The position numbers and the translations under genes are program-made. Below the pieces are notes generated by a model. That model did no database searches, was not told the origin of the DNA, and saw only the letters and a list, made by a program, of their open reading frames with translations. Of a DNA stretch of 64,000 nucleotides, positions 27,191 to 35,309 are shown one piece after another (position 1 is the first letter of the stretch; each line of letters opens with the position of its first letter). Source of the stretch: Glutamicibacter nicotianae (GTDB taxonomy: Bacteria; Actinomycetota; Actinomycetes; Actinomycetales; Micrococcaceae); NCBI RefSeq assembly GCF_006539525.1, contig NZ_BJNE01000006.1:62001-126000 (forward strand). Reading direction: 5' to 3'.

Positions 27191-28288
27191 ATGAGCAAGA
27201 CTGTTCTTCAGCGCCATCTGTTCGGACCAGGTCCCTGCAACCCGTACCCAGAAGCCACTGCGGCACTCGGCTTGCCGCTGCTGGGACATTTGGATCCGGA
27301 GTTCATCGCACGGATGGACCGCGTTGCCGATGGCTTGCGCACTCTCTGGGGAACCAAGAACTCCCGCACCCTGCCGCTGAGCGCGACGGGATCAGCTGGC
27401 ATGGAAGCCGCGTTCGTGAACACCATTAATCCGGGCGACGTTGCGGTGATCGCCATCAACGGCCTGTTCGGCGAGCGCATGTGCGAAGTTGCATCGCGCG
27501 TTGGCGCAGAAGTGGTCCGCGTTGAGCATGAATACGGAACTCCAATCGACGCCGAACGCGTTGCCGCAGCGCACCCGAACCCAACCGTCATTGCCGGCGT
27601 GCATGCCGAAACCAGTACCGGCGTTGTTTCCAATATTGCCGCGCTCGGAGCAATCAAGGGCGACGCCCTGCTGATCACCGATGCAGTGACTTCCATTGGC
27701 GGCATGCCAGTGCTGGCAGATGAATGGGGCATCGACGTCGGCTATGCAGGCACGCAGAAATGCCTCGGCGTGGCTCCCGGCCTGGCGCCATTCACGATTT
27801 CGGACCGCGCTTTCGAACGCCGGGTCCAGAAGCCGCAGTCCTGGTACCTGGATCTGGGCTTGCTCGGTGGCTACGCCACCGGTCCCACCGGAGGGCAGCG
27901 CACCTACCACCACACCGCGCCGGTCGCGATGGTTGCTTCGCTGGAGGCTGGCATCGACCGGATCATGGCCGAGGGCCTGGAAGCAGTAACTGCTCGCCAC
28001 CAGGAAGCTGGCGGGTTGCTGCAAGCTGGCTTGCAGGAAATGGGCTTGGAGCTCTTTGCCCAGGAGGGGTTCCGCCTGCCGCAGCTGACCACCGTCTACG
28101 TTCCTGAAGGCGTTGACTCTGCGAAGGTCCGCGGCTACCTGCTTGACCGCTTCAATATTGAAATCGGCGGCGGCGTGGGCAAGTACGCGAGCACCGTGTG
28201 GCGCATCGGCATGATGGGCCCCAACGCGAATCCGGGGTCGGTGGCGTTGCTGCTGTCCGCGCTGAAGGAAGCGATCGCCAAGGCCTGA
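27191..28288 (+). CDS. PLP-dependent aminotransferase (alanine-glyoxylate / serine-glyoxylate type)
   Basis: Fold-type I, class V aminotransferase of 365 residues that should exchange an amino group between amino acid and oxo acid. The N-terminus FGPGPCNPYPE, the region HAETSTGVVSNI and the PLP lysine K190 in GTQKCLGVAPGLAP match the alanine-glyoxylate/serine-pyruvate group (also includes purine-catabolic PucG). The C-terminal GGVGKYASTVWRIGMMG is the conserved active-site arginine region. ATG at 27191 with GAAAGAGAG. No purine or glycolate genes lie nearby, so the exact amino donor is open. Confidence 0.92.
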   Translation: MSKTVLQRHLFGPGPCNPYPEATAALGLPLLGHLDPEFIARMDRVADGLRTLWGTKNSRTLPLSATGSAGMEAAFVNTINPGDVAVIAINGLFGERMCEVASRVGAEVVRVEHEYGTPIDAERVAAAHPNPTVIAGVHAETSTGVVSNIAALGAIKGDALLITDAVTSIGGMPVLADEWGIDVGYAGTQKCLGVAPGLAPFTISDRAFERRVQKPQSWYLDLGLLGGYATGPTGGQRTYHHTAPVAMVASLEAGIDRIMAEGLEAVTARHQEAGGLLQAGLQEMGLELFAQEGFRLPQLTTVYVPEGVDSAKVRGYLLDRFNIEIGGGVGKYASTVWRIGMMGPNANPGSVALLLSALKEAIAKA

Positions 28289-28303
28289 TCGCCCACTTTT
28301 GCT

Positions 28304-28345
28304 GTCGAGGGACCCGCCGGGATTTGTCCGGGCGGGTCCCTCGAC
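28304..28345 (+). terminator. Terminator of the aminotransferase gene
   Basis: A 15-bp perfect GC-rich stem (28304-28318 with 28331-28345) is followed by CTTTT. Confidence 0.88.
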
Positions 28346-28411
28346 CTTTTCGCGGATGCTTGCCGCGTCTTCTTCCGTGCTCGCCGTTCTGGATTCGGGC
28401 AGTGGGCAGAT

Positions 28412-29845
28412 ATGCTCAAGACCATGACTGGTGTGATTTCACTGCAACGAATGCTGACCGTGCGAATCGAACTTGTCGGGTCCGACCCGTTGATCTGGCG
28501 CACCATGGACATGGACGACAGCCTCATGCTCGACGAGGCGGGACTGGCCCTGCAGTGCGCGATGGGCTGGGAGCACGCGCACCTGCAGGCCTTCCACAGC
28601 ATCAACCCGCATCTCCGATCGCGCACCGACGAGGCCATCACCTGGTACGAGGAACAGAGCCGGCTGGAGATCGGACTGGGCGAAGCCCAGGAGACCACCA
28701 CCCTGGGCCAGGCGCTCAGGGCGGCGGAAGGTGAACTCTACTTCGAATACGACTTCGGCGACGGCTGGATGCACAAGATCACGGTGGTATCGCAGCACGC
28801 CAAGGCGGCTGGCGACCCGCCCTACCGGGTCGTGGACGGCGAGCTGCGTGCCCCGCTGGAGGATAGCGGCGGAATCCACGGCTGGTACGAGAAGCTGGGC
28901 TTCTTCAACGGCAATCCAGCGCCCGACAGCTGGGAAGACCTCGAGGACGATGAAGCGGAGCAGATCATCGCCTGGATGCACTGGCGCGGTGGGCGCTGGA
29001 ATCCGTTCAATCCCGGAGTCTTCGATGCCGAAGTAGCCGGTCGGCGCTTGGAACTGCTTGCCGCCCAGGGCGCCGGCTTCAATGGCCTGGGCCGTTGGTT
29101 CGAGTCGATGGATCCGGAGTTGCGCCTGGCCATGTCCGTACCTGCCGCCCAAATCGGCCTGGGCTTGCAGCCGGCCGGCGGGCCGCCGCCGTCCTGGTTC
29201 ATTCAGCTGGTGCGGCCCTTCACGGTGCTCGCCGAGCTGTGCAGCGACGGGCTGATTCTCACCAAGGCTGGCTGGATGCCGCCGAAAGTTGTCGGCGATC
29301 TCGTGGAACGTTCAGACCTGGAAGGCATCGACTTCGAAAGCGGGTCCTCCAAGCGCGAAAACAACATGCTGACCGTGGCCAGGATTCGCGAAGCTGCGCA
29401 GCGCATGGGGCATCTGCGCAAGGCCAAGGGAGTGCTCACCACCACCCAGCGTGGGCGCAAGCTCATGGATGATCCAACGGCGATGGCGGAGCACATGGCC
29501 TCGCGCCTGGCACAGTACAAGGGCAATGATGTTCGGGACCGGAACATCGAGTGCGACTCGACGTTCGCCGGGTGGCTCATCCGCGCCGGTAGGTACATCC
29601 CGGATCGCATGCAACGCTACTCGGCGCAGCCGGAGTTCTTCTTGGACAGGTCCGAGATCCTGGAAATTTTCGGCTACTGGGACCCGAACCAGCAACGCCC
29701 GGTCAACGGCGACTCGTGGCTGCCCAGCGTCGAAGAGTGGTACCTGGTCGAACGGCTGCTGGAGTACCGGCTGCACCGGGAAGACAAGAAGGAAGAGCTC
29801 AACCCGCGGCTGGCCGAGCTGTCCCGCTACCTGCTGCAGCACTAG
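28412..29845 (+). CDS. Plasmid pRiA4b ORF-3-like domain protein
   Basis: Soluble protein of 477 residues. The N-terminal 190 residues belong to the pRiA4b ORF-3-like family: the first strand RIELVGSDPLIWRTM, the helix LALQCAMGWEHAHLQAF, and the signature YFEYDFGDGWMHKITV (about 110-125). The family was first seen on a plasmid and in transposon-associated genes but is common in chromosomes; its function is unknown. The C-terminal 270 residues form an extra helical region with no motif I recognise. The ATG at 28412 is used, with alternatives shortly downstream. It is convergent with the S66 peptidase gene. Confidence 0.82.
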   Translation: MLKTMTGVISLQRMLTVRIELVGSDPLIWRTMDMDDSLMLDEAGLALQCAMGWEHAHLQAFHSINPHLRSRTDEAITWYEEQSRLEIGLGEAQETTTLGQALRAAEGELYFEYDFGDGWMHKITVVSQHAKAAGDPPYRVVDGELRAPLEDSGGIHGWYEKLGFFNGNPAPDSWEDLEDDEAEQIIAWMHWRGGRWNPFNPGVFDAEVAGRRLELLAAQGAGFNGLGRWFESMDPELRLAMSVPAAQIGLGLQPAGGPPPSWFIQLVRPFTVLAELCSDGLILTKAGWMPPKVVGDLVERSDLEGIDFESGSSKRENNMLTVARIREAAQRMGHLRKAKGVLTTTQRGRKLMDDPTAMAEHMASRLAQYKGNDVRDRNIECDSTFAGWLIRAGRYIPDRMQRYSAQPEFFLDRSEILEIFGYWDPNQQRPVNGDSWLPSVEEWYLVERLLEYRLHREDKKEELNPRLAELSRYLLQH

Positions 29846-29894
29846 AAGCACGCGGGAGCCTCAGGTGCTCAGCCCGTGCGGCTGGGAATGGCTG

Positions 29895-30911
29895 CTAATC
29901 CAGCTGGTGCGCCTCGTGGGCAAAATCCATGCGGGGCACCTGACCTCGGGCTTCGAGCCGGGCGATGCCGCCGATGGGGATGGTGAACATCGGCGAGGTA
30001 TGCCCGAAGTCGAGGTTGGCGACCACCGGCACGGTGGAGAGCAACGGATGCTTGGCAACGATTTGTTCCAGCAGGTCACGCGAAATGCTGGATTCGAGCT
30101 GGAATCGGCCGATGGCAAGGCCGCGGATTTTCTCGGCTCCAGGAATCTGCAGCAGCGAGGCAAGGCTGCGCGCGAATTCGTGGACGTCCGCGGCGCCGTC
30201 GTCCTCGACGAATAGCACAGCCCCGTCCAGGGACGGCATGAACTCGGTTCCCTGCAGCAGCCTCAGCGTGCCCAGGTGCCCGCCGATCACCATGCCCGTG
30301 GCAGCGCCTTCGTTCAGGATCCATGGTCCGCTGCTTGCGTTGACGCTGCGATTGTCCTGGTCCATGAACCACAGGTCGTCGGTGAATTCAGTGGCGTGCT
30401 CGATGCTCCAGGCATGCTCGTGGGTTGCCGCCCGGAACCACTGGCCGGTCGGCTCGAAGTGATCGCGCATGCCGAAGCTGGACCAGTGCGCGCCGATGTA
30501 GGTCACTAACCCGGTCTTGGCGTGCACGGCGTTGGCCAGCGCGGTGAAATCCGAGTAGCCGCAGAAGACCTTGGGGTTGGCGGCAATGAGCTCCCAGTCG
30601 AGGTAGGGTAGCAGCTCGTTGGAATTGAAGCCGCCAATGACCGAGATGATCCCTGCGACAGATGCATCAGCAAACGCGGCATGCAGATCGGCCACGCGCG
30701 ATGGGATGGATGAGCTGTCGAAATCGTCATTCTCATCCACGTGCTCGCCGAATTCCAGCTTGAGCCCCATGGCATCGAAGCGTTCATTGACCCACTGCGT
30801 ATTGTCGAATTCCATCACGAAGGTGCGGGAACACGAGGGTGCGATGACCCTGACGGCGTCTCCGGCTTGCAATCGGGCAGGGATGACGGTCGGCTTCAGT
30901 GGGCTTGGCAT
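29895..30911 (-). CDS. S66 family peptidase (MccF-like / LD-carboxypeptidase fold)
   Basis: Predicted serine peptidase of 338 residues of family S66, which includes LD-carboxypeptidase and MccF, the enzyme that inactivates microcin C-like compounds. The nucleophile region CGYSDFTALANA puts the serine at about S120. A conserved GGFNSNELLPYLD lies upstream, and FGHTSPMFTIPIGG near 312 supplies the catalytic histidine. There is no signal peptide, so a cytoplasmic MccF-like detoxifying role is favoured over cell-wall LD-carboxypeptidase activity; this is inference. The start is the ATG at 30911. Confidence 0.9.
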   Translation of the reverse strand: MPSPLKPTVIPARLQAGDAVRVIAPSCSRTFVMEFDNTQWVNERFDAMGLKLEFGEHVDENDDFDSSSIPSRVADLHAAFADASVAGIISVIGGFNSNELLPYLDWELIAANPKVFCGYSDFTALANAVHAKTGLVTYIGAHWSSFGMRDHFEPTGQWFRAATHEHAWSIEHATEFTDDLWFMDQDNRSVNASSGPWILNEGAATGMVIGGHLGTLRLLQGTEFMPSLDGAVLFVEDDGAADVHEFARSLASLLQIPGAEKIRGLAIGRFQLESSISRDLLEQIVAKHPLLSTVPVVANLDFGHTSPMFTIPIGGIARLEARGQVPRMDFAHEAHQLD

Positions 30912-31089
30912 TCCACCAGTCTAGGCCCTGGCGTAGCTTTGGAGAATAGCTGCAGTGACTGTTCGGGAATTGTTGGCGAAATTTTTTGCAACAAATGATG
31001 ATATTCCGCTCCAGCTACTGTGCGATTCCTGAGAAATTCGATAGCGTGGGCGTGACAGCACGATTTCTCTAAAGAAAGCAGGAAATACG

Positions 31090-31491
31090 GTGAAGTCCCT
31101 CTTCGACTTGGATTTCAGGCAGTTCATCACGCCATCGATCATCAAGATCGTCTACATCTTGATCATGGTCCTGTTGGCTATCGGCTACCTCGGACTGGTG
31201 ATTACCGGGTTCATGGCTGACGCGATGCTCGGCTTCCTGATGCTCTTGATCGTCGGTCCATTGGTGTCCCTGGTCTACTTGGTTCTGGTCCGTGCAAGCC
31301 TCGAATCCTTGCTGGCGCAGATCCGCACCGCGGAGAACACCACTGAACTGGTTCGACTGGCCGGCGGCATCCCGCCGGCAGACGGCGGCTACCGCCCGCA
31401 CCCGGGAAATCCGCCGGCTCCGCAGCAGCCGCAGGATCCAACTGCCAATGGCGGCAACAACACTCCGCCAGCCAACCCCTACCAGAAGTAG
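31090..31491 (+). CDS. DUF4282 membrane protein
   Basis: Small membrane protein of 133 residues. Its N-terminus SLFDLDFRQFITPSIIKIVY is typical of DUF4282, followed by two hydrophobic helices (about 20-44 and 50-68) and a soluble tail with LVRASLESLLAQIRTAENT. The last 45 residues are a Pro/Gly/Asn-rich, probably unstructured tail. Start GTG at 31090. It lies alone between divergent and convergent neighbours. No function is known for the family. Confidence 0.88.
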   Translation: MKSLFDLDFRQFITPSIIKIVYILIMVLLAIGYLGLVITGFMADAMLGFLMLLIVGPLVSLVYLVLVRASLESLLAQIRTAENTTELVRLAGGIPPADGGYRPHPGNPPAPQQPQDPTANGGNNTPPANPYQK

Positions 31492-31498
31492 GGTTAGA

Positions 31499-31535
31499 GG
31501 CCGATGGCCCGCACCACTGGTGCGGGCCATCGGCC
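31499..31535. terminator. Bidirectional terminator between DUF4282 and usp
   Basis: An 18-bp near-perfect palindrome (31499-31516 with 31518-31535, one central base) lies between the convergent genes. A short T-run follows on the plus strand (GTTTC). Confidence 0.8.
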
Positions 31536-31559
31536 GTTTCGCGCGAAGGAGTGGCAGGA

Positions 31560-31961
31560 TTACCAGTCGCTGGATGCCTTCAGCGAGAGCACCGGGCAGG
31601 AGGCTTGGAGCAGGATCCGTTGCGCGTTGCTCCCCATGAGGAACTTGCCCATGGCCGTGCGCTTGCGCAGACCGATCACGATCAGCTCGGCACGTTGCGC
31701 CTCGGCGATGTGCAGGATCTGGTCTGCCGCATCGGCTCCCTGGGAATGGCGTTCAATCCAGAAATCGATGCCTGCCTCAGCAAGCCGGGCTTCCAGTTCG
31801 TGATACTGCTTCGCATCAATGAGCCTGTCGTCTACCAGCTGGTCGCCTTTGGAGGAGTTCACCACGATCAATCGCGCCTCGTTGCGCCTAGCCTCGATAA
31901 TTGCCCGTTCCAGGGCGGCTTCGCCTTCAGGCGAGGGGATGTACCCCACTACGATTGTCAT
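31560..31961 (-). CDS. Universal stress protein (UspA family)
   Basis: Cytoplasmic single UspA domain of 133 residues. The first strand [20 protein letters not shown] and the ATP-binding loop GLRKRTAMGKFLMGSNAQRIL, followed by CPVLSL, fit the ATP-binding G-(2x)-G-(9x)-G(S/T) pattern in degenerate form. The start overlaps the stop of tctA by 4 bp (ATGA), so it is translated with the transporter. This makes the protein a likely partner or regulator of the citrate-type transporter, or a reporter of its energy state. That role is inference. Confidence 0.92.
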   Translation of the reverse strand: MTIVVGYIPSPEGEAALERAIIEARRNEARLIVVNSSKGDQLVDDRLIDAKQYHELEARLAEAGIDFWIERHSQGADAADQILHIAEAQRAELIVIGLRKRTAMGKFLMGSNAQRILLQASCPVLSLKASSDW

Positions 31962-33565
31962 GATTCATTCCTTCCAGCACCGTGGCTGTGCTCATTGCGG
32001 TGGGCAGGCTCTGCCAGCTCGGTCTGGTCGCCGCCAGCTGCGTTCTCGCCCAGCAGGGCTTCTGCAACGTCCGACCCGGTTCCGCGCTTGCGCCGGATGA
32101 TGGAGATCAGCACCGGCAGCAGGAGCAGGAAGGCGATGAGCACGTAGATGCCCACGGCCAGCGGCTCGCTCCACAGCCCCGAGACCTCGCCGGCACTGAG
32201 CTGGAAGGTCTTGCGCAGCTGTTCCTCGGCCATGGGGCCGATGATGACACCCAGAATCAGCGGAAGCACCGGGAGGCCGAAGCGGCGCAAGGCGAAGCCC
32301 AGCAAGCCGATGATCAGCAGCAGCCAGAGGTCGGCGACCTGCATGTTCACCGAGAAGGCACCGAGCGTAGCGAAGAACAAGATGCCCGCATACAGGTAGG
32401 GGCGCGGGATCTTCAGCAACTTAGCCCATAGCGGTGCCAAAGGCAGGTTGATCAGCAGCAACAGCGTGTTGCCGATGAACAAGCTGGCAATCAGCGCCCA
32501 CACCAAGTCGGGCTCATTCTCGAAGAGCAGCGGACCGGGCTGGATGCCCTTCATGGTCAAGAACGCCAGCATCACCGCAGCGGTGGCATTGGTGGGCAGG
32601 CCCAGGGCAAGCATTGGAGTCAGCGTGCCAGCGGCCGAGGCGTTGTTGGCAGCTTCCGGGCCGGCAACGCCCTCGATGGCGCCGTGGCCGAACTCCTCCG
32701 GATGCTTGGAGAGCTTCTTCTCGGTGACATAGGAGAGGAAGGTCGGAACTTCGGCACCGCCGGCAGGCAGCGCGCCGAAGGGGAACCCGTAGGCGGTGCC
32801 GCGAAGCCAGGGCTTCCACGAACGCTTCCAGTCTTCCTTGCCCATCCACGGGGCACCCACCGGAATGGTGCGTGCAGGGCTGGTGCGCAGGTGCGCGGCA
32901 ATCCACAGCGCCTCGCCAATGGCGAAGATCGCCACGGCGACCACCACGATGTCCATGCCGTCGACCAGTGGCGCGAAGCCGAAGGTCAGGCGGCTCTGCC
33001 CGGAGACCGGGTCCATGCCGACCAGGCCGATGGCCAGGCCCAGGCCCAGGGCGGCGAAACCGCGGATCTTGGAAGAACCCAGCACGGCGGTCACGGTGAC
33101 CAAAGCGAGGACCATGATTGCGAAGTAGCTCGGCGCACCCAGGCTCACGGCGAACTTCACGACGATCGGGGCAACGGTCACCAGCAGCGCGGTGCCGATG
33201 GTGCCGGCAACGAAGGAGCCGATGGCCGCGGTGGCCAACGCTTGGGCGGCCCGGCCCGCCTTGGCCATCTTGTGGCCTTCGATGGCGGTGATGACTGTCG
33301 CGGATTCGCCGGGGGTATTGAGCAGGATCGAGGTGGTTGACCCGCCGTACATCCCGCCGTAGTAGATGCCCGCGAACATGATCAGCGCACTGGAGGTTTC
33401 CATGCCGAAGGTCAGTGGCAGCAGCAAGGCCACGGCCATGGCCGGGCCGATGCCCGGCAGCACGCCGACAGCGGTGCCCAGGAGGACTCCGGCGAAGGCG
33501 AAGAGCAGGTTGATCGGGGTCAGCGCCGAGGCGAAGCCGCCCATCAAGAGGTCAAGAGTTTCCAC
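31958..33565 (-). CDS. tctA: Tripartite tricarboxylate transporter, large membrane subunit TctA
   Basis: Integral membrane protein of 535 residues, the large channel-like subunit of the TTT family, with about 12 membrane helices. The family signatures are [20 protein letters not shown] near residue 27 and [17 protein letters not shown] near 73. It works with TctB (small membrane subunit) and the binding protein TctC to import citrate or related carboxylates using an ion gradient. The GTG start at 33565 directly abuts the tctB stop. The order tctC-tctB-tctA is classical; a universal stress gene is appended after it. Confidence 0.96.
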   Translation of the reverse strand: METLDLLMGGFASALTPINLLFAFAGVLLGTAVGVLPGIGPAMAVALLLPLTFGMETSSALIMFAGIYYGGMYGGSTTSILLNTPGESATVITAIEGHKMAKAGRAAQALATAAIGSFVAGTIGTALLVTVAPIVVKFAVSLGAPSYFAIMVLALVTVTAVLGSSKIRGFAALGLGLAIGLVGMDPVSGQSRLTFGFAPLVDGMDIVVVAVAIFAIGEALWIAAHLRTSPARTIPVGAPWMGKEDWKRSWKPWLRGTAYGFPFGALPAGGAEVPTFLSYVTEKKLSKHPEEFGHGAIEGVAGPEAANNASAAGTLTPMLALGLPTNATAAVMLAFLTMKGIQPGPLLFENEPDLVWALIASLFIGNTLLLLINLPLAPLWAKLLKIPRPYLYAGILFFATLGAFSVNMQVADLWLLLIIGLLGFALRRFGLPVLPLILGVIIGPMAEEQLRKTFQLSAGEVSGLWSEPLAVGIYVLIAFLLLLPVLISIIRRKRGTGSDVAEALLGENAAGGDQTELAEPAHRNEHSHGAGRNES

Positions 33566-34069
33566 TTACAGCACCCCCGAGAGGATTCCGGCCGGAAGCT
33601 TGATGCCCAGGCCAAGGTAGAAGCCGTAGAAGGAACCGAGAGCCAGTGCGAGGGAAATGACCAGGGTCAAAACCCAGCGTCGGGCGCCCAGGCAGGTCGC
33701 CGCACCGAAGAACATGATGGTTCCCGAGATGACCCAGCCGGCCCAGTTCACGATCAGCAGGTTCAGCACGAAGACGCCGATCAGCGGCAGCAGGACCTTC
33801 CAGTCCGAGGGCTGGCTCAGATCCACGTCTTCGCCTTCTTCGCCCTCGGCGAGGTTTCCGCGCATCACGGTAATGGCCAAGGCAATGGCTGAAAGAACAA
33901 GAATGCCCGAGACGACGTAGGGCAGGGCCTTGGGGCCGACCACGTCTGCCTGGGAGTACGTCACATGCAGCTGCGACGCATCAACAAACACGATGATTCC
34001 GACGAGAAGAAGAAACGCGGCGAACAGGAGTTCGACGCGTTTCTTCTTTGCGGTGCTTACTTCGCTCAC
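33566..34069 (-). CDS. tctB: Tripartite tricarboxylate transporter, small membrane subunit TctB
   Basis: Small membrane subunit of 167 residues with four hydrophobic segments (about 13-31, 43-65, 90-115 and 122-160). Sequence is weakly conserved in this family, so the call rests on size, topology and position between tctC and tctA. The start overlaps the tctC stop by 4 bp. The central loop is acidic (EGEEGEDVDLSQP), probably cytoplasmic. Confidence 0.9.
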   Translation of the reverse strand: MSEVSTAKKKRVELLFAAFLLLVGIIVFVDASQLHVTYSQADVVGPKALPYVVSGILVLSAIALAITVMRGNLAEGEEGEDVDLSQPSDWKVLLPLIGVFVLNLLIVNWAGWVISGTIMFFGAATCLGARRWVLTLVISLALALGSFYGFYLGLGIKLPAGILSGVL

Positions 34070-35079
34070 GCCAGACCCAGGGTCTTCAGGACGTTGGCAA
34101 CGCGCTCGTCCTGCTCGGTGAGGAAGGCCGAGAACTCATCGCCGGTCATGAAGGCATCGCTCCAGCCGTTGGTCTTCAAGGCTTCCTGCCATTCGGCCGA
34201 ATCATGCATATCGGTGATCAGGTTGACCCACTTGGCCTTGTCCTCCTCGGAGATCTCCGGCGGAGCCACCAGGCCGCGCCAGTTGGAGAAGACCAGGTCG
34301 ATGCCCGATTCCTTCAGGGTTGGCGCGTCCACGCCTTCGAGGCGCTCCTCGCCGCTGGTGGCCAGCACGCGCACGGAGCCCTCTTCGATCTGCTGCATGT
34401 ACTCGCCGGCACCGGAGGCCGCGAAGGCCAGCTTGTTGCCCAGGATGGCAGGCAGCAAATCGCCGCCGCCGTCGTAGGATACGAAGTTCACGTCCTTGGG
34501 ATCAATGCCCACGGCTTCAGCCAGCTGCATCGGCAGCAGGTGGTCCGGTCCGCCAGGGGAGGAGCCGCCGCCGACCGAGAGCTTGCTCGGATCCTTCTTC
34601 CAGGCCTTCACCAAGTCATCGATGGTCTTGTATGGCGAATCCTTGGACACCATGATCGCTCCGGGCTCTTCGATGAGCTTGGCAATCGGCGTGGTCTCGG
34701 TCAGCTTGGCGTCGGTTTCGTTGGTGTAGCTGGCACCGACCACGCCCAGGCCCATGAGCATGGCCAGATCGCCGTTGCCCTTCTCGTTGACAATGCGGGC
34801 CAGGCCGACGGTACCGCCGGCACCTGCAAGGTTGAAGACTTCTGGGTTGCTGGCCAGCGACGCGTCATCCATCACCTTGGCAGCAACGCGGGCGGTGGTG
34901 TCGTAGCCGCCGCCTGGGGTGTTCGGCACCATGATGCGAAGGTTCGCGATTGGGCCCTTGGACTCTGCAGCGTCGGTGCTGGAGGTCTCGGAGGTCACGC
35001 CGCAGCCAGTGGCGGTCAGTGCAAGCGCGGCAGCCGCGGCCAGCGCCGTCAGCGCACGGAAGGACTTGAATGGTTTCAT
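34066..35079 (-). CDS. tctC: Tripartite tricarboxylate transporter, substrate-binding lipoprotein TctC
   Basis: Extracellular solute-binding lipoprotein of 337 residues. The lipobox is TATGC (Cys 26), as expected for a Gram-positive binding protein. The TctC (Bug) fold shows IMVPNTPGGGYDTTARVAAKVM, GSPGGPDHLLPMQLA-like segments near the ligand loop, and PTLKESGIDLVFSNWRGL. It captures the carboxylate and hands it to TctAB. It is the first gene of the tctCBA-usp operon and diverges from citA across 230 bp, which should hold the CitB-controlled promoter. Confidence 0.95.
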   Translation of the reverse strand: MKPFKSFRALTALAAAAALALTATGCGVTSETSSTDAAESKGPIANLRIMVPNTPGGGYDTTARVAAKVMDDASLASNPEVFNLAGAGGTVGLARIVNEKGNGDLAMLMGLGVVGASYTNETDAKLTETTPIAKLIEEPGAIMVSKDSPYKTIDDLVKAWKKDPSKLSVGGGSSPGGPDHLLPMQLAEAVGIDPKDVNFVSYDGGGDLLPAILGNKLAFAASGAGEYMQQIEEGSVRVLATSGEERLEGVDAPTLKESGIDLVFSNWRGLVAPPEISEEDKAKWVNLITDMHDSAEWQEALKTNGWSDAFMTGDEFSAFLTEQDERVANVLKTLGLA

Positions 35080-35309
35080 GTTGACTCAGCCTCTTTGCTT
35101 TCATCGGGGTTGCGAGTGATTTCAACCTATGCGCGATGGTGAAGCAAGTCACTCTTGCGTACTCAAAGAAAATACTGTTCATTGTGTAACCAGAAATTGT
35201 GATCTGAACCATTCAAATCTTCGATAAGGTAGCACAGTGCCAGCTGCAAGCCGCCCAGCGGGGGTTTGCCGTGGGCGCAGTGGAATTCTGGAATTTTGGG
35301 GGCGAGGCA

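Noticed and set aside
28412-29845. Mobile element, because the pRiA4b ORF-3 family is linked to transposons
   Set aside because: No transposase, inverted repeats or target duplication is present around the gene.
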